Positions 36,711-47,763 of a stretch of DNA of 64,000 bases are shown here, piece after piece. The first letter of the stretch is position 1. Each line of letters opens with the position of its first letter. The position numbers were made by a program, and so were the translations under genes. A model generated the notes under the pieces. It saw only the letters and a program-made list of their open reading frames with translations, was not told the DNA's origin and made no database searches. Source of the stretch: Elmis aenea (lineage: Eukaryota > Arthropoda > Insecta > Coleoptera > Elmidae); assembly GCA_947652605.1 (NCBI GenBank), contig OX393576.1, positions 52,304,966 to 52,368,965 on the forward strand. The letters run 5' to 3'.

Positions 36711-37559
36711 AGAAAATTATAAGATTTTTATATATACAGAACAAAGATAAAATTCAAACGTACTTTTTTTTTTAAATTTAGAACCTCATGCTCAATTTTT
36801 CATCTTTATGGTGTTAAAATCGTTTATCTCTTTTACTTATCTATTGTTAGCCTTATCAAAAATTACAAATCAGGGTGAAAAAAGCTATAAGAATGAAAGT
36901 TTATCTTAAATAAATGTCTATTAAAATGAATATAACGCGAAACATCACTGAGAGGTGGTGAAACTATAATTTAGCGAGAGCGTAAGTACATCATGAATTA
37001 ATTTATACATTTGCTAAATATAATTAAAGTCAACATCAATAAAACCGACATTAATATCAGTTATATGACTATTGTAGCGTAACAACTGGATCAATTATAT
37101 TCCAAGTGCTCTAGAAAAACATTTTTCAATAGTATGAATAATAAATAACATCATCAAGTGTTCCATTTAATAAGGTGCAGTACATTGGTCGGGTTTACTT
37201 GTGATATTTCGGAGCATAATTAAGTACACAATTTTCACGTACAATTGAAGAACAGGATAATATTCTATTGACCTGGTTTCGTTTAAACTGAGGATTCATT
37301 CATATGTATAGAAATAAGACGATGACCTGCTTAATTTGCGATACGGAAACAAATGTACTAGAAAATTCATCTATAAATGCAGACAGACAATTACGCATAC
37401 AAAACGGGATGGTGTTTACTAGTTTGGGCCACAATACGTGGTAAATTATATGCCGACGCATAAATACGACTTTAAAGTTTATCCTTTCCAGAAACTGAGT
37501 CGTCTAAATCCGCATCAAGTAACCTCGCCATAAATATTTACGTCATATTTTACAAGTGT
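36711..37559. other. AT-rich DNA, no recognised gene
   Basis: No repeat ends or coding frames are recognised. AT content falls gradually towards the island at 37560. Confidence 0.5.
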
Positions 37560-37940
37560 CGGTCTGGAATTGCTTATAGCGAACCTTTTATCGCCTGGCC
37601 TCCCCGGTAATGCGGCATTATACGGGCGCCGCGGCGTCGATTCGGCGTCGAGTGACGTCGTTTCAAGTCTAACCACGTGCCCCATATTTCATCATCACCC
37701 CGCCTGTCAGCGCTCGCGATACCGATCCGATCCGAAAGCTCCCGATCCAAAAGGGATAATGGAGGATAATAAATAAAAAAATATCCTTCTTTTCCCTGTG
37801 TTGGCCAGATTGACTCTGGTTGCCGGGCAACAGCCGACTACCGATCGATATGCGGAAGATTTCCTCGGTCGCGGTGGCTGTGACTGGAACAAAGCAGCGC
37901 ATCTGTACACTGCGCGGATCAAATATTTATCCATTCATCC
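37560..37940. promoter_or_regulatory. GC-rich island with CRE, E-box and X-box motifs
   Basis: This is among the strongest non-repeat base-composition shifts in the window, with CpG-rich sequence (GGGCGCCGCGGCGTCGATTC). It carries TGACGTC (37653-37659, CREB/ATF type), CACGTG (37674-37679, bHLH type), a CCGATCCGATCCGA repeat (about 37724) and the perfect palindrome GTTGCC-G-GGCAAC (37819-37831, RFX X-box half-sites). Overlapping frames on both strands (37570-37776, 37669-37902, 37707-37934) are typical of GC-rich non-coding DNA. It is a candidate promoter or enhancer; direction and target unknown. Confidence 0.45.
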
Positions 37941-38214
37941 AAGCACCTCTTCCATTACCCTTAAATAACAATAAAGTATAGCTAATTAAGACACATTCAG
38001 CCTCTCGAAAGCACTTGTATCGCTTTAATAAGCACCTCCAATCCAAAACAATCATACACAAGTTTCATTCGAATTTTGTTCTCTTTAAAAACCTAAGGAC
38101 CTTGAAATTTACAATCATGACAATTATAAAACGCAACAAATACGTTTTAAATTAAGTCTAGATCAAAGTCAATTAAGTAATTAATTATTAATCTCAATAA
38201 AACATTAGAGATCG

Positions 38215-38410
38215 AGTGTACGGAGCACACAAATGCCAGAGTAGAGCAAACTGTCGGTAGAGAAGGTGAACGCCGCATTAGGAAACTTTAGCAGCGGCGC
38301 AATAGAATCGGCCACTTGCTACCGGATCATCGCCAAGGACTTTAGGAACCCGCTAAGACTTGACCTGATATCATAAACACAAGAGAAACTGGACCAAGGA
38401 TAAATAAAAC
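38215..38410 (+). repeat. Unrecognised less AT-rich segment, possibly retroelement 3' end
   Basis: A 200-base block distinctly less AT-rich than its flanks, with a hairpin-capable GCCGC...GCGGC pair. It ends GGATAAATAAAAC, similar to the ATAAATAAAT tail of the LINE at 42571. No protein is readable. It could be a SINE or LINE 3' UTR. Confidence 0.3.
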
Positions 38411-38989
38411 AGAAACTCATTTGGTGTAAACAATAAGGGCAATGTGTTCATGGATAGTAAACATTAATTTCTATTTTCTATACGTTTATATATCTATGAA
38501 AGCGAAAGAACGTAAAAAAAACATAAAAAAGCTCATGTTTGGGATTGGTTTGCTACTATCGAAAGGCCTTTTAGTAAAGCTTATCATTCCAGAAAACTTT
38601 GTTAATAAAAACTTAAAAAAGTAAGAAACTTTTAATAATTGCACTACTTAATCCGTTTTTGTTTCTACAACAACTGATAAAAATCTGAAGCGACAGGTAG
38701 CTTATAAAACAAAAATATATTGGACCAAAAATATTTAGTGAATGTTTCGGTTTTAGCGAATTAAAGTTAAATTAAACTTATTTTGTTTTACGGAAAGTAC
38801 AGGTCAGCCAAAAGTGGTATCCATTAGCAATGTATTGTTTATTTAAATGTTTTAATTGAAATAACGTAAATTATTAGCACTGTATGATAAAACTGGACTT
38901 TAGTTTTAAAAACAACCAATCAGGAAGCGAATAGAGCTGAAAAATGTTTAGAAAACTTTGAATCAGTCAAAAGAAGATTGTAACACCCT

Positions 38990-39060
38990 CAATGGTCTAG
39001 TTAGCAAGAGCCAGTAAATTGGAAACACTGGTTCAAATCCAGTCCAAGAATTTGTATTAC
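38990..39060 (+). repeat. tRNA-like sequence (SINE head or tRNA pseudogene)
   Basis: An A-box-like segment TGGTCTAGTTAGC is followed by a B box GGTTCAAATCC within a perfect 5-bp T-arm (ACTGG...CCAGT). Acceptor and anticodon stems do not pair properly, so a functional tRNA is unlikely. It lies just upstream of a LINE coding relic. Confidence 0.45.
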
Positions 39061-39139
39061 ATTAAATATTTTGCAAAACTTTTAGCTTCCATGAAACTTA
39101 GACACCAATATTGATTTAAAATTTTCGAGCCATTTTAAC

Positions 39140-41370
39140 CAGTAACTAGCTAATAGCCAAAGACAAAGACGATATCGATTATTTGCTTAGAAAACTAAAA
39201 GATTGATACAAGAAATGGAAACTGACGATAAATACACTTAAAACTGAATAGGTACATAGTTGTAGGTGGACCCATTCAACTTTTGCACCTCGACGCTAAC
39301 ACGATTTCATTTGTAAATAAGTACAAATACCTAGTTATTAAATAAAAGAACAATGCAAAAAGCAACCAGGAAATTAGAAACCGAATATGACAAGGAAAAG
39401 CCATCATTGGACAACTTTATAGCCTATTATGGTACCAATAAAATAAAAAAATACGAAAGTTAAAATCTACAGTACAATAGTCGAAAGTGTCGGTACATAC
39501 GGATCAGAATTATGGGAAATACGTCTGTCGAAGAAGTCATGGATAAAGGCGATAAAGATGGACTAATGACAACCATGCTGTTGCTATTCAAAAACAGACA
39601 AGAATTGAAACAGATATACGAGATGAAATGGGTGTAGATGTAGAAATTATAGAGCCAAAAGAACTCAGAAGACTAAGATGGTATACACAAAAAGAATGAA
39701 TGAAGACAGGTGGCCCAAAAATATGAAAGTGGGTGTTGCCATATACAGGGTTCTCGTTTTTCGCGGGCCACTATGGGGATCTCGTAAACGGTAAGAGTTA
39801 CGACTTCGGTTAAATTGGGGAAAAGTTGTATATTCAGGTGCTTAATAATTTGACGCAAACAGAACTTATCTAGCTCTTTTAGTTTTTGAGATATAGGGAA
39901 AAAAGTAAAACAGTGGATTTTTGTTTTTTGCCCGTAACTTTTTCATTTGATGTCTAATTTCATTTTTGTAAAAACATTTTCATGACCACTTTTTGCAAGG
40001 AATCAAATTCCCCAATTATATTTTCCGTGCAACGTTTCGTTTTTTTAAAACCATCATCAGGTCAATTTTTTCTTATGGACGCTATATCTGATTTTAACGC
40101 CAATTTGTAGAGCATTTTATTCTAAATTCGACAATGTATAACAGTTGGCACTTTTTTGAAACAATTGTTGTTAAAAATGGCAAAAACAAATATTTTATTT
40201 AAAACAAATCCTAATCGCCATGGTAAATAATTGTCTTTGTCCCTTTTTCCTTCGAAACAGGTAAGCAAACCGCATAAAATTACTAATTAAAAAAATAGGT
40301 ACTAATAAATATGTTAGGAATGCATTAACATTGTTCACTTATTAACAAATATTTTTAGAATATTTTCTTCGGTTAAGTAATAAATGTCTCTAAAATGTGT
40401 ATTTAATCCTTATTTGGCATACAATTATTTGTAACAAAAAATAACGAGTTATGCCTTTTAACTGCGTTAATAACTTCTAATAAAGCGTAAACAGATTTCT
40501 AGACGTTTTTTGTAAACTATGACCACATATTATTTGATTACGAACATTTTGTTACAAATAATTGTATGTTAAATAAGGGATTAAATACACATTTTAGAGA
40601 CATTTATTACTTAACCGAAGAAAATATTCTAAAAATATTTGCTAATAAGTGAACAATGTTAATGCATTCCTAAGATATTTATTAATACCGATTTTTTTAA
40701 TAAAATCCTATTAATAGTAATTTCATACGGTTTACTCACAATTATTTATCATGCCGATTAGAATTTGTTTTGAATAAAATATTTGTATTTTCCATTTTTA
40801 ACAACAATTGTTTCAAAAAAGTGCCAACTGTTATACATTGTCGAATTCAGAATAAAATGCTCTACAAATTGGCGTTAAAATCAGATATAGCGTCCATAAG
40901 AAAAAATAGGCCTGATGATGGTTTTAAAAAAACGAAACGTCGCATGGAAAATATAATTGGGGAATTTGATTCCTTGCAAAAAGTGGCCATGGAAATGTTT
41001 GTACAAAAATGAAATTTGACATCAAATGAAAAAGTTACGGGCAAAAAACAAAAATCCACTTTTTTACTTTTTACCCTATATCTCAAAAACTAGAAAAGCT
41101 AGATAAGTTCTGTTTGCGTCAAATTATTAAGCACCTGAATATACAACTTTGCCCCAATTTAACCGAAGTCGTAACTCTTACCGTTTACGAGATCCCCATA
41201 GTGGCCCGCGAAAAACGAGAACCCTGTATAAGAAGAAGATGCCGACCAAGAAGAAATTGGGGTCGCGAATTGAAGGAAGCAATCAATGGCTGTAAGAGGC
41301 TTAAGTGAAGATGATTGGAAAGACAGGCAAAAATTGAAACTAGGAAGCCCATGAAAATTAAGAAATGCTC
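39140..41370 (+). pseudogene. LINE RT C-terminal relic split by a foldback element
   Basis: Part one (39150-39745) reads, over several frames, DDIDYLLRKL, KYKYL, then KIYSTIVESVGTYGSELWE, then RWPK-like segments and WVLPY. Part two (41227-41370) continues RRRCRPRRNWGRELKEAING and a DW-DRQK-like end. This is the post-RT region of an insect non-LTR element. The 1,481-bp element between them is an insertion. Joining the flanks with one TA copy gives an in-frame ...PYIRRRCRPRRNW. Stops and frameshifts elsewhere show it is dead. Confidence 0.72.
39746..41226. mobile_element. 1,481-bp CAGGGTTCTCG foldback element in LINE coding DNA
   Basis: The ends are TA-CAGGGTTCTCGTTTTTCG and its inverted counterpart CGAGAACCCTG-TA. 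Arms of about 700 bases continue through GGGGATCTCGTAAACGGTAA, TTCTGTTTGCGTCAAATTAT and TAAGTAATAAATGTCTCTAA to a centre near 40495. The two arms remain highly similar. The flanks are TATA on both sides, and the frame of the interrupted LINE supports a TA duplication. No transposase frame. The subterminal phrase is shared with 22015-22923. Confidence 0.88.
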
Positions 41371-42557
41371 CTCTAGAGAGACTAATGACCATTGGCGATA
41401 GATGCACGACCTTCTTTCTATCCGCCTTTCATTTACATTTTTATAAAAATGTTTCTTGAATGAGTAAATTTTCTTGAAACACACGGATTATGTTTTTTAC
41501 AGATTGCAGTTCATTTAGAGTTGGTAAAAAAAGTCTTTTTAATTACCACTGTCACCCAAGTGACCTCACAGTTACGAGTTAAATATTTGCAATCAACGAC
41601 AGTTCCTACATGAAATCATTTAATTCATTTGAGTCTTTAAATTCCCGAAGGGTTTGTAGTGTTTCTGGAATATTTTTTTTTTGTCTTCATAAGCTGTTGA
41701 AAGATTAAAAATTATCAGCTCGCTCAATTTCTATAACAGCTTCTTTTTATACTTCGTTTAATTTCGCACAATTATTTTGTGTTTGGGCTTGACTGTTCTG
41801 GCTGATATTAATAATTTATGAAATCTGTTGAGCCTACATTAATTTTATTTGGTAAAGGTTATACAAATTAACACGAAGCAATTGAAAACGTTTTTCCTCT
41901 CATCAAGACAATTAACTCATTTAGAATCTAAATAGCGCTGCCACAGTTTTTAGCAAGGATTAATTCTCAAGCCAGGCAAAAACTCCCCTTCAATTTGAAC
42001 TCACCCCTAACTAAACAAAGTTATCTGTAGAATATCGCTTAGCTGGAAAGTCAGGAAGCTTTTGTTTTAGATACGGTTATATATAAAAGATGTTTCAAGT
42101 GACTACCCCGGGTTTTTAATTCATTAGCATTAGATACAATGAAGATTATTCGCTTCTAAAATCTTTAAAATTCATTTCGCCAGGCAAAATTGAAATATAA
42201 ACTATGAGAAAGACGATTTTCTTCAGTAGAGTCTGAATTTGTTCTTGCAATTAATTTACTGATTTATCGTATCTTTATTTGTCAATCACTTTTTTCAATA
42301 ATAAACTACTAACTATGGTGTTTAGGTAAACTAAAAAATGCACTAAAAATTAACGTAATACATTTAGTACAAGCAGGGATGTAACTTATTTTCAACTAGC
42401 AAATATATTTTACATTCTGATTGTCTTTGTCCAATTTATTTGAGAAATAAATATTGGGATTTTATTTGGTTTTGCTTGAGACCTTTCTAGATCACAAAAA
42501 TGTCAAAATTGATTTAAAAAAATGGGATTTTTAAAATCGAATTTAAACCTTTAAACT
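41371..42557. other. AT-rich DNA, no recognised gene
   Basis: No repeat boundary, coding frame or RNA gene is recognised between the two LINE insertions. Confidence 0.5.
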
Positions 42558-42570
42558 TAAACTGATTTAA

Positions 42571-43877
42571 TTTATTTATCCGTTCCTCTTCTACCATACA
42601 GTGTAGAGGATTAGGCGGCTTTTTCTTACATACGTCCTTCCATTTTTTTCTGTCTTTAGCGATCTCAATGGCACTGTTCCACTCGCTGTCCCTCTTCGCT
42701 AGTACCTCCGACACTTGGTTATCCCACGTTTTTCTGGGCCGTCCTCTTCCTTTTTTCTTCACCTTAACTTTCCATACTTTCTTTGCCGTCCTTGTGTCCG
42801 GCATCCTCACCATGTGTCCCCACCAACTTAGCTGCTTTCTTTCTATCTTTTCTTGTAATGACTCTACTCCCAGGCGCTCTCTTATCATTTCATTCTTTAT
42901 TCTATCCCTCTTTGTTACCCCTAGTGTCCTTCTCAGGAATTTCATCTTGCATGCTGTCAGCATGGATTAATGTCTCTCTGTTAGGTTCCATGACTCCATA
43001 TACCAAAACTGGTACAAAAACTGTGTTGTATATTTTAATTTTTGTCGGTCCACTAACTTCCCTCTTACTCGTATTTATAAAAGGCTTTTGCAATGCATAT
43101 AATACCCTGTTTGCCGCGTTTATACGGTTGATTATCTCCCTATGCATGTATCCATCGTTCTCTATCATCGAACCCAGATATTTTATGCATTCCACTTGTC
43201 TTATTGTATCATTATCGATTGTTATCTGAGTATCCATGCCTGCATCGCCCACCACCATTATTTCTGTCTTATTTATGTTCATCTTCATGTTGTATCTGTC
43301 CAACTCTGTTTTCCAGCGTCTTATATTTTCTACTAGGTTCTTCTTGGAAGCGGCGCATAGTATGAGGTCATCTGCATACATTAATTCTTTAACTTCAACT
43401 GGTTGTAAGTTTCTGTATCCTATGGCTACTCCTTTCGTCCTATTTTTTACCTCCTTGGTTACCTCATCCATGGTTACAATAAATAACAGCGGGCTCAGTA
43501 CGCTGCCTTGCCTGACTCCCTTTTTAGTTACCATGGTTTTTGTACTGTAGTTTTTAATTCTTATTATGTTACTTGTTCTCTTGTAGATACTTTTTATGGC
43601 TTCAGTTAGCTCTTTTGGTGTCCCTCTTCTTTCCAACAGATTCCATATTTTTGCTCTATCTACCGAATCAAAGGCCTTTTGAATGTCTATAGCATACGTA
43701 TATATTTTCTCTCCTTTTCTTATTGTTTTTTTGCTAATTTGTCGCAATGTGAAAATCCACGCTTGGGCATTCCTTCCTTTTCTAAAAACCGGCTTGAGTG
43801 TCTTCAAGCGCCGGCTCGATTATAGTCCTCAGCCTCTTTTCCAGTATTCTTTCATATACTTTGTTGGCCATACATAA
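42571..43877 (-). pseudogene. 5'-truncated LINE with reverse transcriptase core
   Basis: Minus-strand non-LTR reverse transcriptase. From the truncated 5' end the frame reads MANKVYERILEKRLRTIIEP; a 1-nt shift near 43795 moves it into FRKGRNAQAWIFTLRQI. RT motifs follow: AIDIQKAFDSVDR (catalytic D), GVRQGSVLSPLLF, and LMYADDLIL (catalytic YADD), then the thumb KYLGSMI and KIYNTVFVPVLVYG. A second shift near 42930 leads into FLRRTLGVTKRDRIKNE, LSWWGHMVRMPD, GRGRPRKTWDNQV and RDRKKW-like text. A 13-bp duplication, TAAACTGATTTAA, flanks it (42558-42570 and 43878-43890) and the tail is ATAAAT-rich. Only two shifts interrupt the coding part, so it is fairly young but dead on arrival through 5' truncation. 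Clade not assigned. Confidence 0.9.
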
Positions 43878-44087
43878 TAAACTGATTTAAGAAATATTAA
43901 ATAAAGATTGACAATCAAGTAATCATTTTCTATTTTATATCTACAAAAACATCTCAAAAATATAAATAAAGGAAACAAAAATTATAATTATCTCTAATTA
44001 TTCTATCTAATTAAATTTGAATAGGTATTAATTTTGAAAAATGTTTCCCAAAGTGTGGTTGTCGTAACCTCTAGTTATCCTTTTTTA

Positions 44088-45080
44088 GGCCTAGCGCACA
44101 TTGACACGCAGTTGACTGACGCAGGGCAGGTACAGTTTCTGTGATTCCATGTTTGGAGATAAGACACCGCGAATTGAGACGCAGAACAATACAGCGCAGT
44201 ACTGCGCCGTTTTCGCCTGCCCCACACTTGTGGATCTTACACAGAAACTGTGTCGTATCGCCACTCGCGCTCCTTTAAGTATTTTGATTTGATTGTGTCT
44301 TTTCCTTAAATGGAATCATTAGAAGTAAAATTAATTGAATCGTTGTGTAACTACCCTGTGATTTACGACACCAGCCATTTACAACATATGAAAACGAAAT
44401 TTAAACAGGTAATTTGGATAAAAATCACCAACCGTGTTAGTGTAAATTACACTCCCCTAAAAATTTTGAGCGAAGCAGCACCCTCAAATTTTTTTAATAT
44501 TTAACAACTTTAAGATAGCAGCGGCAATTATTTTTGAAGTTAGATAATAGTTTCGCAAACGCTTTGCACAAGTAAAACTTTTAAAATATTACACAGGGCA
44601 TTTGCTACGCTTTGTCAAATTCAATGGAAATAAAAAATGTGAATAATTTTTTTATTACAATAGTTTAGTTTTTTTTTATGTGTACTTTTGTACAGAATTA
44701 GATTGTACTTAGATAATTTAAAGTTAGTTTCTTACCTATATTTATTAATTTCCGGGCTATCGTGATTTATATGTTAATTGCAGGGGCAAATAGAATATTT
44801 CATAGTAGGGAGACAAAACTAGAGTATTTTTTGAACAATTAAAACACAACAAATAAAAAATTTATTTATTTTTCTATAAGAATATGCAAAAATATATAGA
44901 TTACCTACTGTGTTGAAAAAAATAACTTTCTAATGTTTAAATATTAATTAATTTGACAATGCGTAAACTGCCGCGCAGAACTGCTGTCCAATGTACGCGG
45001 ACAACTGTGCCACATTGTTTTCTGCCCTGCCTGGCCTGCTCTGTCCGTACTGCGCCACGCAGTTCAATGTGCGCCTTAGC
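44088..45080. mobile_element. PIF/Harbinger-like element (993 bp)
   Basis: The left end GGCCTAGCGCACATTGA and the right end, reverse-complemented, GCTAAGGCGCACATTGA form imperfect TIRs, flanked by the 3-bp duplication TTA (44085-44087 and 45081-45083), as expected of PIF/Harbinger. Subterminal regions on both sides are GC-rich, with repeated CTGCGC and GCAGG/CCTGC motifs. The interior encodes the start of a MADF-domain protein, an accessory DNA-binding protein typical of this superfamily. No DDE transposase is present. Confidence 0.75.
44310..44504 (+). pseudogene. MADF-domain accessory protein fragment
   Basis: From ATG, 64 codons: MESLEVKLIESLCNYPVIYD followed by TSHLQHMKTKFKQVIW. This matches the first helices of the MADF (Myb/SANT-like) domain (lI..V...P.LYD.SH..Y....K....W..I). 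MADF proteins bind DNA; in Harbinger-type elements such a protein assists the transposase. After the conserved tryptophan the match is lost (ITNRVSVNYTPLKI). AACAG-GTAATT just before the W could be a remnant splice donor or deletion point. Domain truncated to about 35 of the usual 80-90 residues. Confidence 0.6.
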
Positions 45081-45083
45081 TTA

Positions 45084-47763
45084 TACTTCATCAGTGACTA
45101 ACAGCAAAAATAATTAATAAATTCAATACAATCGTGCCTGGTTGCTATAGAAAATTATCGTACTTATGTGTTGCAATATCTCCCCCTATTTTTCCAATTA
45201 TTTTTGTCAAATGTAGGGTTAGCCAGTAAAATCAATGTCTTAAAAAGTATATACGCGCATCTTGTAAGTTTGGGAATATTATCTTTATGAATTAAAAACC
45301 GACCGAAACGGTTTAGCAAAACTTAACACCGACATTAAAATGAAAAAAATTACCTGACCTATCTCCATCTGTAATGAATTTTTCATCAACACTAGTTTTC
45401 TTAACGTCTATTTCATCTTTTATTTAACAGCAATCCAATCGTTTTGTAAACCTAGCTTAATATACTAAATATTTTGGTATACCATAATCATATCATATAA
45501 CTTGCTTATTTTTAAAGATAAACCTAACAACCCATACATCAATGAAACGAGAAAAAAAATCTCTTTTTATTGAACCCATAGCTAACTATGGTTTCCATTT
45601 AAAAAAGTCAGTTGGCATCGAGTGTGTCATGACTTTGTAGATACTTTTTCTTATTCCATGTGAAAATATCTATAGCAATCATTTTACATTTTGATTTTAA
45701 CATAGGTGACTATGGAAATATTTATCGTTAAAAACCTCGTCTCTATTTAGTTTTTTCCAAATATTAAAAAAAAAATGAAGGTAAAGGTCAAACGTCAAAA
45801 TGGCATTTGTCTTGAAATTCTTCCCAACTTTGCTAATTTAACTGACAATGTAACTCTTATAATATAATAACAAAGTTACCTATACTTTCCTATACAACAC
45901 ATGTAGATTATTGTCACGCTGTGCCGCGAAATTTTAACGTTGTTAAAAGTGTGCCGTAACTGCGTTATTACAATGTTATGAAGTTTCTTGTGTAAAATGC
46001 GTAAGTTTCATAGGTAAGGCGGCTTTGAATTAATGGTCATTGTTAGCGTCGTCCAGCCATCTCTGATTAAAGGCATGATAGTTGCGATAGTAACTATGTG
46101 TACCTGCTAATCGCATGATTTCTGATCTCAACACGTAACCACTTCTTGTGCGGAGTGGAGGCCGAATCGATGCGAGCGAAGAAAGAAGATTAAACGTAAA
46201 GTCAACATATTAACAGGTATTGCCAACAAGTCACGGCACTAACGTCCCTTGCCGATTCCGTCTCTGTTATAACTGTAGGGCCACAAGTATCTACATCTCA
46301 TTTGCAAAGCGGTGGTCAAAGACCCGCGAAGACGTTCAACAGGAAATATCGACACGCGGTGTGTGACTATCGCTTTATGCTAACGAACTGCTCTCATTCC
46401 ATGTAATTCGTTTATAAGTATAGTTTTCCGAAAACACCATTCTTTCTTCTATTTATTCCCAACGCGGTTTTCTCACATTCGGAATATTTTTTTTTTGTAC
46501 CCAGACTTAAATTGCACGCCATTGTGTGTTAACTAACAATGATATTGATGTTACATTACGGCTCCTAATGGGATTTTCTTGGACTTGAAACAATTATTCC
46601 CGTACAAATAAAATTATTTGTTTCCTCTGCAAACGCACCGGTAATTAATTTAACGTTTGTTTTCTGTTTGTTGGCCCAAAACATTTAGTACGGAATAATA
46701 TATTCAAATTAACACACCACAAGCTATACGAATTAACAAGTCAAAGCTCGCGTATCTTCATTATGTACTTATCTTTCTAAATCTTTAAATCCAAGTCAAC
46801 GTTTTGTTAGTATTTCAAGCAAAATAAGTGGCTCGATTAGCAACAAAGAGTTTCCGTATAACTGAACATAATTTTCGAATTAACGTATCATTTGTTGAAA
46901 GCTATAAATTAAATTAATTTTAGGGCATAGCTTACATATTTTGTAGAATATTTAAGTTACTTGAGATTCCATCTGTAAAATTTTCGTAAAATAATGCATG
47001 CTTATACTTAGTGTGATCAAACATTTAAAACCTAGACTGTTTGTTTAGTAAATGTTTAAGTTTACTAACTACAGGTAAGAGTTTTTTTTATGGCATTGTC
47101 ATGATCGACTAGCGAATACAACAAATTTACAACTTTTTGAAGAAGTGGCATTTGCAGGATTTTAAAATGTTGCTTTGTCTGTGGATTGCACAATTTTTTT
47201 TGCAAAATCTTAGGGCTCGTTCCATAAATTGAAAACGACTATATTTATTTAAATGTGACGTACAACATAACTGGTTGATTATTTCAAGTAATTTAAATAA
47301 AATTTTACAACATTTCAATTATTCATTTACCAAAACTAAAAATAATCTAATTTTATAAAACAAGTCCAAAAATATGTCATTCTTTTCAAAATCATTTTAA
47401 ATTGCTCTTTATTAAAATGTTTCTTTCACCACACATAAACAAGTAAATATACTTTGTAAGATATTATTTCTACCATTGTTATTTCGTTTGCTTTTATAAA
47501 AAACCTCAACAAACCTTATAAAAATATAGTACGTATTTTAATGGGTCTTTAAAATAAGTTATTAAACTTGTTCTTAATGGTAGTAAATTCTTAGAACAGA
47601 TATTCCAATATTTCTAGTTATATACAATTTTGTTGCCATCACTCAAAAAAAAAATCAAATTTTGACAAAAAGCCATACCCATAAAGTTGGAAAAAACAGT
47701 TGAATAGCGACTTTTTAAATACCACAGAAGTATGTACTTTTGCTGTATTTTGTGGTAAGTATT
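45084..47763. other. Gene-free DNA with one less AT-rich island
   Basis: Mostly AT-rich with no repeat termini. Between about 46010 and 46400 composition shifts to more G+C, with motifs such as GATAGTTGCGATAGTAACTA and GGTGGTCAAAGACC (TCF/nuclear-receptor-like), but no frame of 60 codons. It may be a regulatory island; nothing stronger is visible. Confidence 0.4.

Noticed and set aside
37570..37934. Overlapping frames of 68-77 codons on both strands in the GC-rich island.
   Set aside because: GC-rich DNA has few stops by chance; residues are low-information and no frame has a recognisable domain. Treated as regulatory instead.
38990..39060. Functional tRNA gene.
   Set aside because: B box and T-arm are fine, but acceptor and anticodon stems do not form.
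42668..43550. Plus-strand frames antisense to the LINE.
   Set aside because: The minus strand carries unmistakable RT motifs in the same DNA; the plus-strand frames are shadows.
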